This document shows positions 1 through 8,535 of a stretch of DNA of 64,000 nucleotides, piece after piece (positions within the stretch are counted from its first letter, which is position 1; every line of letters starts with the position of its first letter). The stretch is from Streptomyces sp. WAC 01529. GTDB lineage: Bacteria > Actinomycetota > Actinomycetes > Streptomycetales > Streptomycetaceae. The stretch covers positions 682,001 to 746,000 of the forward strand of contig NZ_CP029617.1 of assembly GCF_003945545.1 (NCBI RefSeq), read 5' to 3'. Below the pieces are notes generated by a model. It was not told the origin of the DNA. It did not search any database and saw nothing but the letters and a program-made list of their open reading frames with translations. Made by a program: the position numbers and the translations under genes.

Positions 1-258
1 TACGGCGCCCACGACGTACGCGACGCGGAGCTGACGCTGCTGCTCCGGCGGGGCGGCCACCGGCTCGGCCACATCCGCACCATTGTCGAGCAGATCCGGA
101 CGGCAGGCGGTACGCAGGCCCTCCACGAGGCCCTCGGTGACTGGCGGCGGGCACTCACCACCCGGGGCCTCGCCATGCTCAGCGCGTCGGTCCTGGTCGC
201 ACGGTACGTCGAGCTGGACCGGGGAGGTGATGGGTCTCGAAGGGCCTCGCCATCGTGA
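1..258 (+). CDS. MerR-family transcriptional regulator, C-terminal part (partial)
   Basis: The frame is open from the first base to a TGA at 256-258, giving 85 residues of a protein that starts outside the window. The visible part is the helical effector/dimerisation tail typical of MerR-like regulators: a Leu/Arg-rich helix with LLLRRGGHRLGHIRTIVEQI, then a second helix ending ALTTRGLAMLSASVLVARYV. The DNA-binding winged helix would lie upstream and is not visible. Its last 80 bases overlap the 3' end of the convergent LysR gene. The family call is inference from helix pattern and charge distribution. Confidence 0.65.
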   Translation, partial: YGAHDVRDAELTLLLRRGGHRLGHIRTIVEQIRTAGGTQALHEALGDWRRALTTRGLAMLSASVLVARYVELDRGGDGSRRASPS

Positions 259-1114
259 ACTCCCGGAATTTCAGGGCCGCTTCGGAGAGATGGGTCTCGC
301 GGTTCCACACCAGGGTGAGCACGCGCAGGCAGTCGGGCGCGTCCAGCCGCACCCAGGCGACGGGGACGCGCGCGTGCGAACCGACCCGGCGGGAGACCGA
401 CGGGATGAGGCCGATGCCGAGGCCCGCGCTGATCATGTCCTGGCTGGCGGCCGGTTCGTCGCCCTCGCAGGAGACCAGCGGGGTAAGGCCCTCGGACGCG
501 AACAGCCGGTCGAGCAGGGCGCGTTGCCAGTGGCCGACGCGTGTGGTGACGAAGGGCTCGTCGGCGATCTCCCGGATCGTCACGCACTCCCGCCCCTCCA
601 GCCGGTGCCCGTGAGGGACCGCGAGCAGCACCTCCTCGCGGGCCAGCTCGACCGATTCGAGGTTCGCGCCGGCCAACGGCTGTGACGCCACACAGAAGTC
701 GACCTCCCTGGCGCGCAGCCGGCGGTCCATGTCCTCCGCGTTCGACTGGAAGAGGCGTACGTCGGCGCGGGGGTGGGCGGCCCGGAAGCTGCCGAGGAGC
801 GGGGTGATCGTCAGCAGCGTCTCGGAGGCGACGCTGACCCTGCCGAGCCCCGTGTCCCGGGCTTCCCGCACGGCCCTGCGGCCGTCGTCGAGTTCGCTCA
901 GGGCGCGGTCGACGTGGCGCAGGAAGATCGTGCCGTACTGATTGAGCCGGATGCGGCGGCCCTGCCGGTCGAAGAGCGCGGAGCCCAGATCGGCCTCCAG
1001 GCGCGCGATGGCGCGGCTGAGCGAGGGCTGGGCGACCCGCAGCTCCTCGGCGGCGCGGCTGATGTGCTCGTAACGGGCCACGGCCTGGAAATAGCGCAGT
1101 TGGAGAAGATCCAC
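179..1114 (-). CDS. LysR-family transcriptional regulator
   Basis: This is a 311-residue regulator of normal LysR length. The N-terminal winged helix-turn-helix opens with MDLLQLRYFQAVARYEHISR and continues with the classic AAEELRVAQPSLSRAIARLE recognition segment at about residues 20-40. A substrate-binding-protein-like effector domain follows at about 90-295. The start is GTG at 1114. The gene is divergent from cydA across about 150 bp that contain an inverted repeat (1137-1190), so control of the cytochrome bd operon and of itself is likely but inferred. The C-terminal tail is Arg/Pro rich and overlaps the convergent upstream gene by 80 bp. Confidence 0.9.
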   Translation of the reverse strand: MDLLQLRYFQAVARYEHISRAAEELRVAQPSLSRAIARLEADLGSALFDRQGRRIRLNQYGTIFLRHVDRALSELDDGRRAVREARDTGLGRVSVASETLLTITPLLGSFRAAHPRADVRLFQSNAEDMDRRLRAREVDFCVASQPLAGANLESVELAREEVLLAVPHGHRLEGRECVTIREIADEPFVTTRVGHWQRALLDRLFASEGLTPLVSCEGDEPAASQDMISAGLGIGLIPSVSRRVGSHARVPVAWVRLDAPDCLRVLTLVWNRETHLSEAALKFREFTMARPFETHHLPGPARRTVRPGPTR

Positions 1115-1136
1115 GGTCCACCTTCACTGACGTTCA

Positions 1137-1190
1137 CTTATGCCTTCAGGGCTATCTGTACATGACGAAACCGGTCTTGGAACGCATAAG
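1137..1190. promoter_or_regulatory. Inverted repeat CTTATGC / GCATAAG between lysR and cydA
   Basis: A perfect 7-bp inverted repeat (1137-1143 and 1184-1190) lies in the divergent intergenic region, with arms 40 bp apart. Immediately left of it is a direct repeat TTCACT-GACG-TTCACT (1123-1138). Arms spaced about four helical turns apart fit a LysR-type regulator binding recall and activation sites, but the regulator was not identified by sequence. The reverse strand GTGAACG resembles one half of the actinobacterial Rex site. The second half is absent. Confidence 0.4.
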
Positions 1191-1263
1191 CAATTCTCCC
1201 TACGGTCGTCTTAGCGGGGCCACCGCCCCCGACCCTCCGTCTCCCACAGAAGCAGGCCGCATC

Positions 1264-2541
1264 ATGAGCGCTGCGGATCTGGCCCGACTCCAGTTCGCGG
1301 CCACGACCGGCATCCACTGGCTGTTCGTGATCCTCACCATGGGGCTCGTCCCCCTCGTGGCGATCATGCACACACGGGCCGCGTGCACCCGAGATCCCGT
1401 CAGAAGAGCCGTCCGGGAGCGCATGACCCGCTTCTGGGGACAGCTCTACGTCATCAACTACGCGGTCGGCATCGTCACCGGCCTCGTCATGGAGTTCCAG
1501 TTCGGGCTCAGCTGGAGCGGGCTGAGCAAGTTCGCGGGCAACGTCTTCGGCGCCCCGCTGGCGCTGGAGACCCTCATCGCGTTCTTCGCCGAGTCCACCT
1601 TCCTCGGCATGTGGATCTTCGGCTGGGGGCGCCTGCGCAAGGGCGTGCACGTCACGCTCATCTGGCTCGTCGCCCTCACCGCGTACGCCTCCGCGTACTG
1701 GATCCTGGTCGCCAACGGCTTCATGCAGCACCCCGTCGGTTACGAAGTGCGGTATGGCGAGGCCTACTTGACCGACTTCGGGGCGCTGCTCGCGAACCCC
1801 AGCGCCCTGGTCGCTCTCGGCCATGTCGCGCTCGCCGCGCTGACGACGGGCGGTGTCTTCGTCGCCGGGATCAGCGCGTGGCACTTCCTCCGGGGCACCA
1901 AGGAGGCCGAGCTGTTCCGCGGTTCCCTGCGACTGGGGGTGTGGGTGAGCATGCTCGCCTCCTTCTTCGTGGTCGTCGTCGGGGAGATGCAGCGGCCCGT
2001 GATCGAGCGGACCCAGCCGATGAAGGACGCGGTCCTGGAGAACAGCGGCGTCGCCGAGGCGCAGGCGCGGCTCGTCGAGGAGCACGGGCCCGGTGACTAC
2101 GTGCCCTGGCAGGACGCGATCCGGATCTCGATGGACGTGATGACGATCATCGGCAACACGGTGTCCACCCTCACGCTCATCGCCGTCGTCCTGCTGTGGA
2201 AGGACTGGCTCATCCGTCGGCGCGTCTTCAGCTACGTCCTGGTGGCGATGGTCCCCTTCCCCTTCATCGCAGGGGCGGGCGGCTGGGTCGTCCGCGAGGT
2301 GGGGCGCCAACCCTGGCTCGTGCACGGGGAGTTGAAGGTCGAGGACGCGGTCTCCTCGGTCGGCACCGCCTCGCTGGCCGTGTCCTGCACGGTGTTCATC
2401 GCGCTCTTCCTCGCGTTGGCGGTGACGAACTGGACCCTGATCACGCGCTTCGCCCTGCGCGGTCCCGAAGCCACTCAGCTCGGGGCCACCGAGCCGCTCC
2501 CCGAAAGACATACGGAGGCACCGGCCGAACTCACGTACTGA
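1264..2541 (+). CDS. cydA: Cytochrome bd ubiquinol/menaquinol oxidase subunit I
   Basis: This is the haem-bearing subunit of cytochrome bd, the high-affinity quinol oxidase of the cytoplasmic membrane. I start at ATG 1264, giving 425 residues, because the translated N-terminus MSAADLARLQFAATTGIHW matches the family, including the conserved His at residue 18 (haem b595 ligand). Other hallmarks are the ETLIAFFAEST glutamate segment, GHVALAALTTG carrying the b558 histidine, and GEMQRP. The quinol (Q) loop is short, as in Gram-positive CydA. It is the first gene of cydABDC, with 53 bp before cydB. Cytochrome bd is normally induced by low oxygen or redox stress. Here the divergent LysR gene is the candidate regulator. 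Confidence 0.97.
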   Translation: MSAADLARLQFAATTGIHWLFVILTMGLVPLVAIMHTRAACTRDPVRRAVRERMTRFWGQLYVINYAVGIVTGLVMEFQFGLSWSGLSKFAGNVFGAPLALETLIAFFAESTFLGMWIFGWGRLRKGVHVTLIWLVALTAYASAYWILVANGFMQHPVGYEVRYGEAYLTDFGALLANPSALVALGHVALAALTTGGVFVAGISAWHFLRGTKEAELFRGSLRLGVWVSMLASFFVVVVGEMQRPVIERTQPMKDAVLENSGVAEAQARLVEEHGPGDYVPWQDAIRISMDVMTIIGNTVSTLTLIAVVLLWKDWLIRRRVFSYVLVAMVPFPFIAGAGGWVVREVGRQPWLVHGELKVEDAVSSVGTASLAVSCTVFIALFLALAVTNWTLITRFALRGPEATQLGATEPLPERHTEAPAELTY

Positions 2542-2594
2542 CCGGGCTCACGCACCGAAATGAACTCCCCCACTCCCATGGAAAGTTGAGCGAG

Positions 2595-3608
2595 ATGAGT
2601 CTGGAGACCCTCTGGCTGGCCCTCCTCGGCCTGCTCCTCGCCGGGTACTTCGTGCTCGGCGGTTACGACTACGGCGCACAGATGCTGCACCCCTTCCTCG
2701 GCGGCCGGACCAAGAGGACGAGCCGGAACGCCGCTCTCGACGCCATCGCGCCGTTCTTCCTGGGCAACGAGGTCTGGCTGGTCGCCTTCACCGGTGTCCT
2801 CTTCGGGGCCTTTCCGCACCTGGAGGGGAGCCTCCTGTCCGGGCTCTATCCGCTGGTCGTGGCGATCCTCGTCGGGCTTGTCCTCGGCAACGCGGCGATC
2901 CAGCTGCGCGGCCGAGCCGACAGCGCCCTCGGCCGCCGGTGGTGGGACGCCCTGATCGTGTTCGGCGGCGCGCTCCCCGCCGTGTGCTGGGGGCTCGTCC
3001 TGGGGCTGCTGCTCCATGGCGTCCCACGCCGGGCCGACGGGAGCTTCCACATCGGGGTCGGCGATGTGCTCACGCCGTTCGTGCTGGCCTGCGGCCTGAC
3101 CACCGCGCTGCTCTTCACGACGCACGGAGCGGCCTTCGTGACCCTGCGCTCCACTCCCGAAGTGGCCCTCAAGGCCCGGCACTTGGGAGTCGCCCTTCTG
3201 CGGGCCGCCGGAGCGGTGGGGTGCCTGCCGCTGCTGCTCACGCTCTTCGGCGCGGGCGCCGCGTTGACCAATCGCGCGACATCGGCGGTCCTTGCCGCCC
3301 TGCTCGCGGCGGCACTCGGCTGCGCCTGGTGGTCCCTCACGCGGGGGCACCACGTCCGGGCGTTCGCGGCCACGTGCTGTGCGACCGTGCTGCCCGTAGT
3401 GCTCGTGGGGGCCGGTCACTACCCGTACGTCCTGGTCGACGCGGCCGGGGGCGGGATGACGATCGGGCACGCGGTCACGGACGGCGTCACGCTGAAGATC
3501 CTCACCGCGTTCGGGGTCGTGCTGATTCCGGTGATCCTCGCGTACCAGTCGTGGAGCTGGTGGGCCTTCCGGGGGCGTACGGGCGACCGCCACCCCAGCT
3601 ACTTCTGA
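2595..3608 (+). CDS. cydB: Cytochrome bd oxidase subunit II
   Basis: CydB is the second integral-membrane subunit, needed for assembly of the oxidase. ATG 2595 follows the ribosome binding site-like GAAAGTTGAGCGAG and gives 337 residues. The N-terminus MSLETLWLALLGLLLAGYFV followed by LGGYDYGAQML is characteristic: the Gly-Gly-Tyr-Asp-Tyr-Gly segment is conserved in CydB. About eight to nine hydrophobic helices follow, and the end carries the conserved SWSWWAFRGR. It lies between cydA and cydD and is surely co-transcribed with them. Confidence 0.97.
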   Translation: MSLETLWLALLGLLLAGYFVLGGYDYGAQMLHPFLGGRTKRTSRNAALDAIAPFFLGNEVWLVAFTGVLFGAFPHLEGSLLSGLYPLVVAILVGLVLGNAAIQLRGRADSALGRRWWDALIVFGGALPAVCWGLVLGLLLHGVPRRADGSFHIGVGDVLTPFVLACGLTTALLFTTHGAAFVTLRSTPEVALKARHLGVALLRAAGAVGCLPLLLTLFGAGAALTNRATSAVLAALLAAALGCAWWSLTRGHHVRAFAATCCATVLPVVLVGAGHYPYVLVDAAGGGMTIGHAVTDGVTLKILTAFGVVLIPVILAYQSWSWWAFRGRTGDRHPSYF

Positions 3609-3650
3609 CCGGCCACCACTGAGGCCCACCCGCGACGAGAGGCATCCACG

Positions 3651-5369
3651 ATGAAGCCGGTCGAACGACGACTGCTGCGTGAACTCCCGGTGCTGAGACG
3701 CCATATGACGTACTCCGCCGCCCTGGCCCTGTTCGGCGCCGGACTCGTCGTCGCCCAGGCGGTGCTCCTGGCGACGCTCCTCGCGGACGGCTTCGCCGGG
3801 CGCGGGTCCGGCATCGTGCTGCCGACCGCCCTGGGAGGCGTCATGGCCCTGCGCGCCCTGCTGGTCTGGGCACGCGGGGGGCTCGCGCGGCGCGCCGCCG
3901 CCGACGCCAAGCACGCACTGCGAGACCGGATCGCCCGTCGGCTGCGGCACACCGGCCCCCTGGATCTGGCGGCCCGCCGCCACGGCGAGACGGCCACGCT
4001 GCTCACCCGCGGCCTCGACGCCCTGGACCCGTACGTCGTCGGCTACCTGCCCACGATGACGGCCACCGCGGTGGTGCCCCTGACGGTCGTCGCCTGGCTG
4101 GGGTGGACCGACTGGGCCTCGGCCCTCATCGTCGTCGTGACGCTGCCGCTGATCCCGGTGTTCGGCGCGCTGGTCGGCATGCACACTGCCCGGCGCACCG
4201 CCCGGCAGTGGAGACTGCTCGCACGCCTCGGCGGGCACTTCCTGGACGTGGTGGCGGGGCTGCCGACGCTGCGCGCGTTCGGGCGCGAGCGGCATCAGAC
4301 CCGGGTGGTCGGCGAGATGGCGGACGCCCATCGGCGTGCCACCATGCGGACGCTGCGCGTGGCGTTCCTCTCCTCCTTCGTCCTGGAGACGGTCGCCACC
4401 CTCTCCGTGGCGTTGGTCGCCGTCCCGGTCGGACTGCGGCTGCTCGGGGGCGAGTTGGACCTTCGTACGGCTCTGATCGTGCTGTTCCTCGCCCCCGAGG
4501 CGTATCTGCCGCTGCGTGCCGCGGGCGCCGCCTTTCACGACAGCGCCGAGGGCATCGCGGTGGCCGAGCGGGTCTTCGCGATCCTCGACGAGCCCGGTGA
4601 CCGGAGCGCCGATTCCGGCGACGGCACTCGGAGCGCCGCCTCTCAGGACACGCGCCCGCCCCATCCATCCCGACGGGCGCTCCTGTCCCTCGACGAGGTC
4701 ACCGTCCACTACGCCGATCGCGCCGCACCCGCACTCCACCAGGTCTCCCTCTCCGTCCGCCGCGGCGAACACGTGGCCCTGATCGGCCCGAGCGGGGCGG
4801 GGAAGTCCACCCTGCTGGCACTCTTCCTCGGCTTCGTGGCCCCCGGGGTGGGCCGGGTCGTGGTCGGTGGCACGGATCTCGCGGATCTCGACGCCGACGA
4901 GTGGCGCGCCCAGGTGGCGTGGGTTCCGCAGCGCCCCCGCCTCTTCGCGGCATCCGTCGCGGACAACATCCGTCTCGGGCGGCCCGACGCGAGCGACGCC
5001 GAGGTACGGGAGGCGGCGCGTGCGGCCTCGGCCGACCTCTTCGTCGAGGCATTGCCCGAGGCGTACGACACGGTGCTCGGGGAGCGTGGCGCGGGCCTCT
5101 CCGCCGGTCAGCGCCAACGGATCGCGCTGGCACGCGCGTTCCTCAAGGACTCCCCTGTGCTGCTGCTCGACGAACCGACCGCCCACCTCGACCCCGAGAG
5201 CGAGGCCGCCGTCACGCGCGCCACGGTCGCCCTGATGCGAGGCCGGACCTCGCTCGTGGTCGCCCACCGCACGAGTCTGCTGCCCCACGCCGACCGGATC
5301 ATCACGGTACGCGCGGGCCGCCTCACCCCTGCCCAACCGCCGCTCGCAACACAGCTGGTGACCTCATGA
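3651..5369 (+). CDS. cydD: Thiol reductant ABC exporter, CydD subunit
   Basis: This is one half of the heterodimeric CydDC ABC exporter, which moves cysteine/glutathione-type thiols and is required for cytochrome bd assembly. The protein has 572 residues, with a six-helix transmembrane domain in the first 310 and an ATPase domain at about 345-560. The ATPase shows Walker A IGPSGAGKST, signature LSAGQRQRIALARA and Walker B VLLLDEP. In many Streptomyces the two halves are one fused gene. Here they are two frames joined by an ATGA overlap with cydC (5366-5369), which suggests translational coupling. A disordered Ser/Asp/Arg linker lies between the domains. Confidence 0.95.
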   Translation: MKPVERRLLRELPVLRRHMTYSAALALFGAGLVVAQAVLLATLLADGFAGRGSGIVLPTALGGVMALRALLVWARGGLARRAAADAKHALRDRIARRLRHTGPLDLAARRHGETATLLTRGLDALDPYVVGYLPTMTATAVVPLTVVAWLGWTDWASALIVVVTLPLIPVFGALVGMHTARRTARQWRLLARLGGHFLDVVAGLPTLRAFGRERHQTRVVGEMADAHRRATMRTLRVAFLSSFVLETVATLSVALVAVPVGLRLLGGELDLRTALIVLFLAPEAYLPLRAAGAAFHDSAEGIAVAERVFAILDEPGDRSADSGDGTRSAASQDTRPPHPSRRALLSLDEVTVHYADRAAPALHQVSLSVRRGEHVALIGPSGAGKSTLLALFLGFVAPGVGRVVVGGTDLADLDADEWRAQVAWVPQRPRLFAASVADNIRLGRPDASDAEVREAARAASADLFVEALPEAYDTVLGERGAGLSAGQRQRIALARAFLKDSPVLLLDEPTAHLDPESEAAVTRATVALMRGRTSLVVAHRTSLLPHADRIITVRAGRLTPAQPPLATQLVTS

Positions 5370-7084
5370 CACCCCTCACGGCTGGGGCCACCACCCCGCA
5401 GCCCCCACGCCATCCCACACGCCGGCTCCTTCGGCACCTCCTGCCGTACTGGCGCAGGCTGCTGCCCGCCGCGCTCGCCGCGGCGGGCAGCGAACTGGCC
5501 GCCGCCGCGCTGATGGCGACCGCCGCCTGGCTGATCACGCGCGCCGCGCAACAGCCGCCGCTCGCCTCCGTGAGCCTCGCGATCGTCGCCGTACGCGCGC
5601 TGGCCCTGGGCCGGGGAGCGCTGCGCTACGCCGACCGGCTCCTCGGCCACGACGGCGTCCTGCGGGCCGTCGCGGGCTTCCGCACCCGGGTGTACGAGGC
5701 GCTGGTGCCGCTCGCCCCGGCGGGCACGCCCGCCTTCCGGGACGGCGATCTGCTGACCCGCCTCGTCGACGACGTCGACGCCGCGCAGGATCTGCTGCTC
5801 CGGGTCCTCATCCCGGGCGCGGCCGCCTGCGCGGTGGCCGCGGCCGCCACCGGGACGGCGGCGGTACTGCTGCCGCAGGCGGGCGTCCTGCTCGGCCTGC
5901 TGCTGGCCGTGGCGGGACTCCTCGTACCCGCCCTGGTGCTCGCGCTCTCCCGCCGGGCGGGCCATACGGAGCAGGCGGCGCGCGGCGAACTGGCCGCGCT
6001 CACCCTGGACTTGATTGAGGGCGCGGCCGACCTCGCCGCGTACGGCGCGCAGGACCGGGCGCACGGCCGGGTCCGTCACGCCTCCGCGCGGATCGCCGCG
6101 CTGGAGCGCCGCAAGGCACTGACCACCTCGCTCGCCTCGGCCGTGGTGCTGCTGTGCCAGGGAGGGGCGGTGGTCGGCGTCACCTGGCTCGCGCTGCGCG
6201 CGCACGCGGACGGTGTGCTGTCCGCCGTGCACCTGACCGTCCTCGCGGTCCTCGCGCTGGTCTCCTTCGAAGCCCTCGCGCCGCTTCCCGCCGCCGCCCG
6301 GCGCCTCTCCGAAGTGCGGGCCTCCGCGGGCAGGCTGGCGGTTCTCTTCGACAGGCCGCCGCCCGTCGTCGATCCGCCCCGCCCCGCCAGGCTCCCCGTC
6401 GGCGGACCGGTCGGCGTCGACATCCGCGGCCTGCGGGTCCGCCACCGCCCCGACGGGCCCTGGGCCCTGGACGGGGTGAGCCTTCGGGTGCCGCCCGGCC
6501 ACCGGGTCGTGCTCCTCGGCGCCAGCGGCTCGGGGAAGTCGACGCTGATCGCGGCGCTGATGCGGTTCGTCCCGTACGAAGCGGGGAGCATCCGCGTCGG
6601 CGGGCGGGAATTGCGCGAGGTCTCGGGCGCCGACGCCCGCCGGGCGATCACCGGGATGACCCAGGACGCGCACGTCTTCCACGCCTCGATCCGCGCCAAC
6701 CTCCTGCTGGCCCGCCCCGATGCCACCGACGCCGACCTGAGCGAAGCGGCCCGCGCAGCCCGGCTCCTGGAGTGGATCGAGTCGCTGCCCGACCGCTGGG
6801 AGACGCATCTCGGCGGGGACGGCTCCGCGATGTCGGGCGGCCAGCGCAGCCGCCTGCTCCTGGCCCGCGCGCTGCTCGCCGACCCGCCCGTCCTGGTCCT
6901 CGACGAACCCACCGAGGGACTGGATCCGCGGACGGCGGCCGCCGTGCTCACCGACATCCTCGACGCCACGCGCGGCCGCACCACACTCCTGGTCACCCAT
7001 GAGCGGTCAGGTCTCGCCGCCGCCGACCAGGTCGTGACCCTGACGGGCGGGCCCCACCCGGCGCCCGAGGTGATTTGCCAGTAA
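5366..7084 (+). CDS. cydC: Thiol reductant ABC exporter, CydC subunit
   Basis: This is the second half of the CydDC exporter, also 572 residues. ATG 5366 overlaps the cydD stop by four bases. A transmembrane domain covers about residues 20-300. The ATPase domain shows Walker A GASGSGKST, signature MSGGQRSRLLLARALL and Walker B VLVLDEPTEG, plus the H-loop VTHERSG. The last gene of the operon, it is followed by about 120 bp without a clear terminator before the Rieske gene. Confidence 0.94.
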   Translation: MTPLTAGATTPQPPRHPTRRLLRHLLPYWRRLLPAALAAAGSELAAAALMATAAWLITRAAQQPPLASVSLAIVAVRALALGRGALRYADRLLGHDGVLRAVAGFRTRVYEALVPLAPAGTPAFRDGDLLTRLVDDVDAAQDLLLRVLIPGAAACAVAAAATGTAAVLLPQAGVLLGLLLAVAGLLVPALVLALSRRAGHTEQAARGELAALTLDLIEGAADLAAYGAQDRAHGRVRHASARIAALERRKALTTSLASAVVLLCQGGAVVGVTWLALRAHADGVLSAVHLTVLAVLALVSFEALAPLPAAARRLSEVRASAGRLAVLFDRPPPVVDPPRPARLPVGGPVGVDIRGLRVRHRPDGPWALDGVSLRVPPGHRVVLLGASGSGKSTLIAALMRFVPYEAGSIRVGGRELREVSGADARRAITGMTQDAHVFHASIRANLLLARPDATDADLSEAARAARLLEWIESLPDRWETHLGGDGSAMSGGQRSRLLLARALLADPPVLVLDEPTEGLDPRTAAAVLTDILDATRGRTTLLVTHERSGLAAADQVVTLTGGPHPAPEVICQ

Positions 7085-7205
7085 TCCAAAGGATGTACCG
7101 GAATGTCGTTCCCGGCGGCGATTCGCCGCCGGAGGCCGCCGCTCAGCATGGAAGGAGATCCCGTAGGAATCCCCGTAGGAGATCCCGGACGAAGGCGGTG
7201 GCACC

Positions 7206-8444
7206 ATGCTGCGCGACGGACTTCCCCCCAGGCCCAACCCCTCACTCTCCCCCGAGGGGCCGCAGGCCCTGCTCGCCGAGCTGGCGCGGATCTCCGCGCT
7301 GCCCCTGGAGCGCGGCGAGACCCTGCCCGCCCGCGCCTATACCGACGAGGCCTTCCACCGGCTCGAACGCGACCGCGTCTTCCGCGGTGACTGGCTGTGC
7401 GTGGGCCACGTCGGCCAGGTCGCCCGCCCCGGCGACTACCTGCGCACCGAAGCGGCCGGTGAGCCCTTGGTCATCACGCGCGACGAGGACGGCGGCCTGC
7501 ACGCGCTGTCCCGGGTGTGCAGGCACCGATTCATGGACATCCTGCCGCCCGAGACGGCTCCCGAGCAGGGTTCCCTGCAGCGCCTGATGTGTCCGTACCA
7601 CACCTGGACGTACCGGCTGAACGGCGAGTACGCCGGACAGCTGGCCGGCGCCCCGATGATGAACAAGGTCGACTTCGACCGCGCGGCATGCCGGCTGCCC
7701 CGGTACCGCCTGGAGGTGTGGAACGGACTGCTCATGGTCTGCGCCGACCCCGAAGTGCCGCCGCTTGCCCCGCAGTTGACGGAGCTGGCCGACAGGCTCG
7801 CGCCGTACGGCCTCGCGGATCTCGCGGTCGCGTACACCGAGCGGTGGGAGGGCGTGCCCGCGAACTGGAAGGTGGCCTTCGAGAACGGCTCGGAGAACTA
7901 CCACCACATGGGCACGCACGCCGGCACGCTCGACACCCTCGTCCCCGGCAAGGACACCGTCGTCGACGAGAGCGAAGGGCGCTGGTTCAGCATGTACACC
8001 CCGTTCGCGGCGGACGCGGACGCGGTGCGAGGAGAAGAGGGCGCGCCTCTGGTCGGCACGCTCATTCCCGGGCTCGGCACCCGGCAGCTGTCCGGCATGA
8101 CGGTCGCGGGCGTCTTCCCGAACCTGGTGATGGCCCTGCTGCCCGACAGCGTCACGTTCGTGCGCTGGGTGCCGACCGGGCCGGTCACGCACGACGCGCT
8201 CGTGACGGTGCTGGTCCCCGAGGGGGCCAGGCGGGAGCCGGACTTCGAGGCGTACGTGGAGGCCTCGCGGCGGCAGTTCGAGGTGATCCAGAACGAGGAC
8301 CTGATCGCCGTGCGGGGCGTGCAGCGCGGCCTGGCCACCGATCCCGCCCCGTCGGGCGGGCGCTTCTCCCATCTGGAGCGTCCGCTGTGGCAGTTCCAGC
8401 GGTATCTGGCGGAGCGCCTGACGGGGGCGGGGCGGGCCGCCTGA
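7206..8444 (+). CDS. Rieske 2Fe-2S aromatic-ring-hydroxylating oxygenase, alpha subunit-like
   Basis: This 412-residue protein has an N-terminal Rieske domain and a C-terminal mononuclear-iron catalytic domain, as in choline/glycine-betaine/stachydrine-type monooxygenases. The Rieske ligands are visible as CRHR at about residue 107 and CPYHTW about 19 residues later. The catalytic motif is NWKVAFENGSENYHHMGTH with the iron-binding histidines. ATG 7206 is preceded by GAAGGCGGTGGCACC. No beta subunit or dedicated reductase is adjacent, so the electron donor is unknown, although a ferredoxin-reductase fusion exists at 49450-51012. The substrate cannot be read from sequence. A small quaternary amine is the family-based guess. 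Confidence 0.9.
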   Translation: MLRDGLPPRPNPSLSPEGPQALLAELARISALPLERGETLPARAYTDEAFHRLERDRVFRGDWLCVGHVGQVARPGDYLRTEAAGEPLVITRDEDGGLHALSRVCRHRFMDILPPETAPEQGSLQRLMCPYHTWTYRLNGEYAGQLAGAPMMNKVDFDRAACRLPRYRLEVWNGLLMVCADPEVPPLAPQLTELADRLAPYGLADLAVAYTERWEGVPANWKVAFENGSENYHHMGTHAGTLDTLVPGKDTVVDESEGRWFSMYTPFAADADAVRGEEGAPLVGTLIPGLGTRQLSGMTVAGVFPNLVMALLPDSVTFVRWVPTGPVTHDALVTVLVPEGARREPDFEAYVEASRRQFEVIQNEDLIAVRGVQRGLATDPAPSGGRFSHLERPLWQFQRYLAERLTGAGRAA

Positions 8445-8535
8445 CGGGAGCGTACACCGCTGACAGTGCTACCGAGGCTACGAACGGCGGCTGCGTGGTA
8501 CTCCTCCCGTACGCCATCAAGGAGGCCAGCACCGC

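Noticed and set aside
1123..1140. Rex operator upstream of cydA
   Set aside because: Only one half (GTGAACG on the minus strand) fits. The other is in direct rather than inverted orientation.
2475..5336. A 953-codon minus-strand open frame
   Set aside because: Antisense to cydB and cydD. Low-complexity Gly/Arg/Glu-rich sequence without hydrophobic core patterns.
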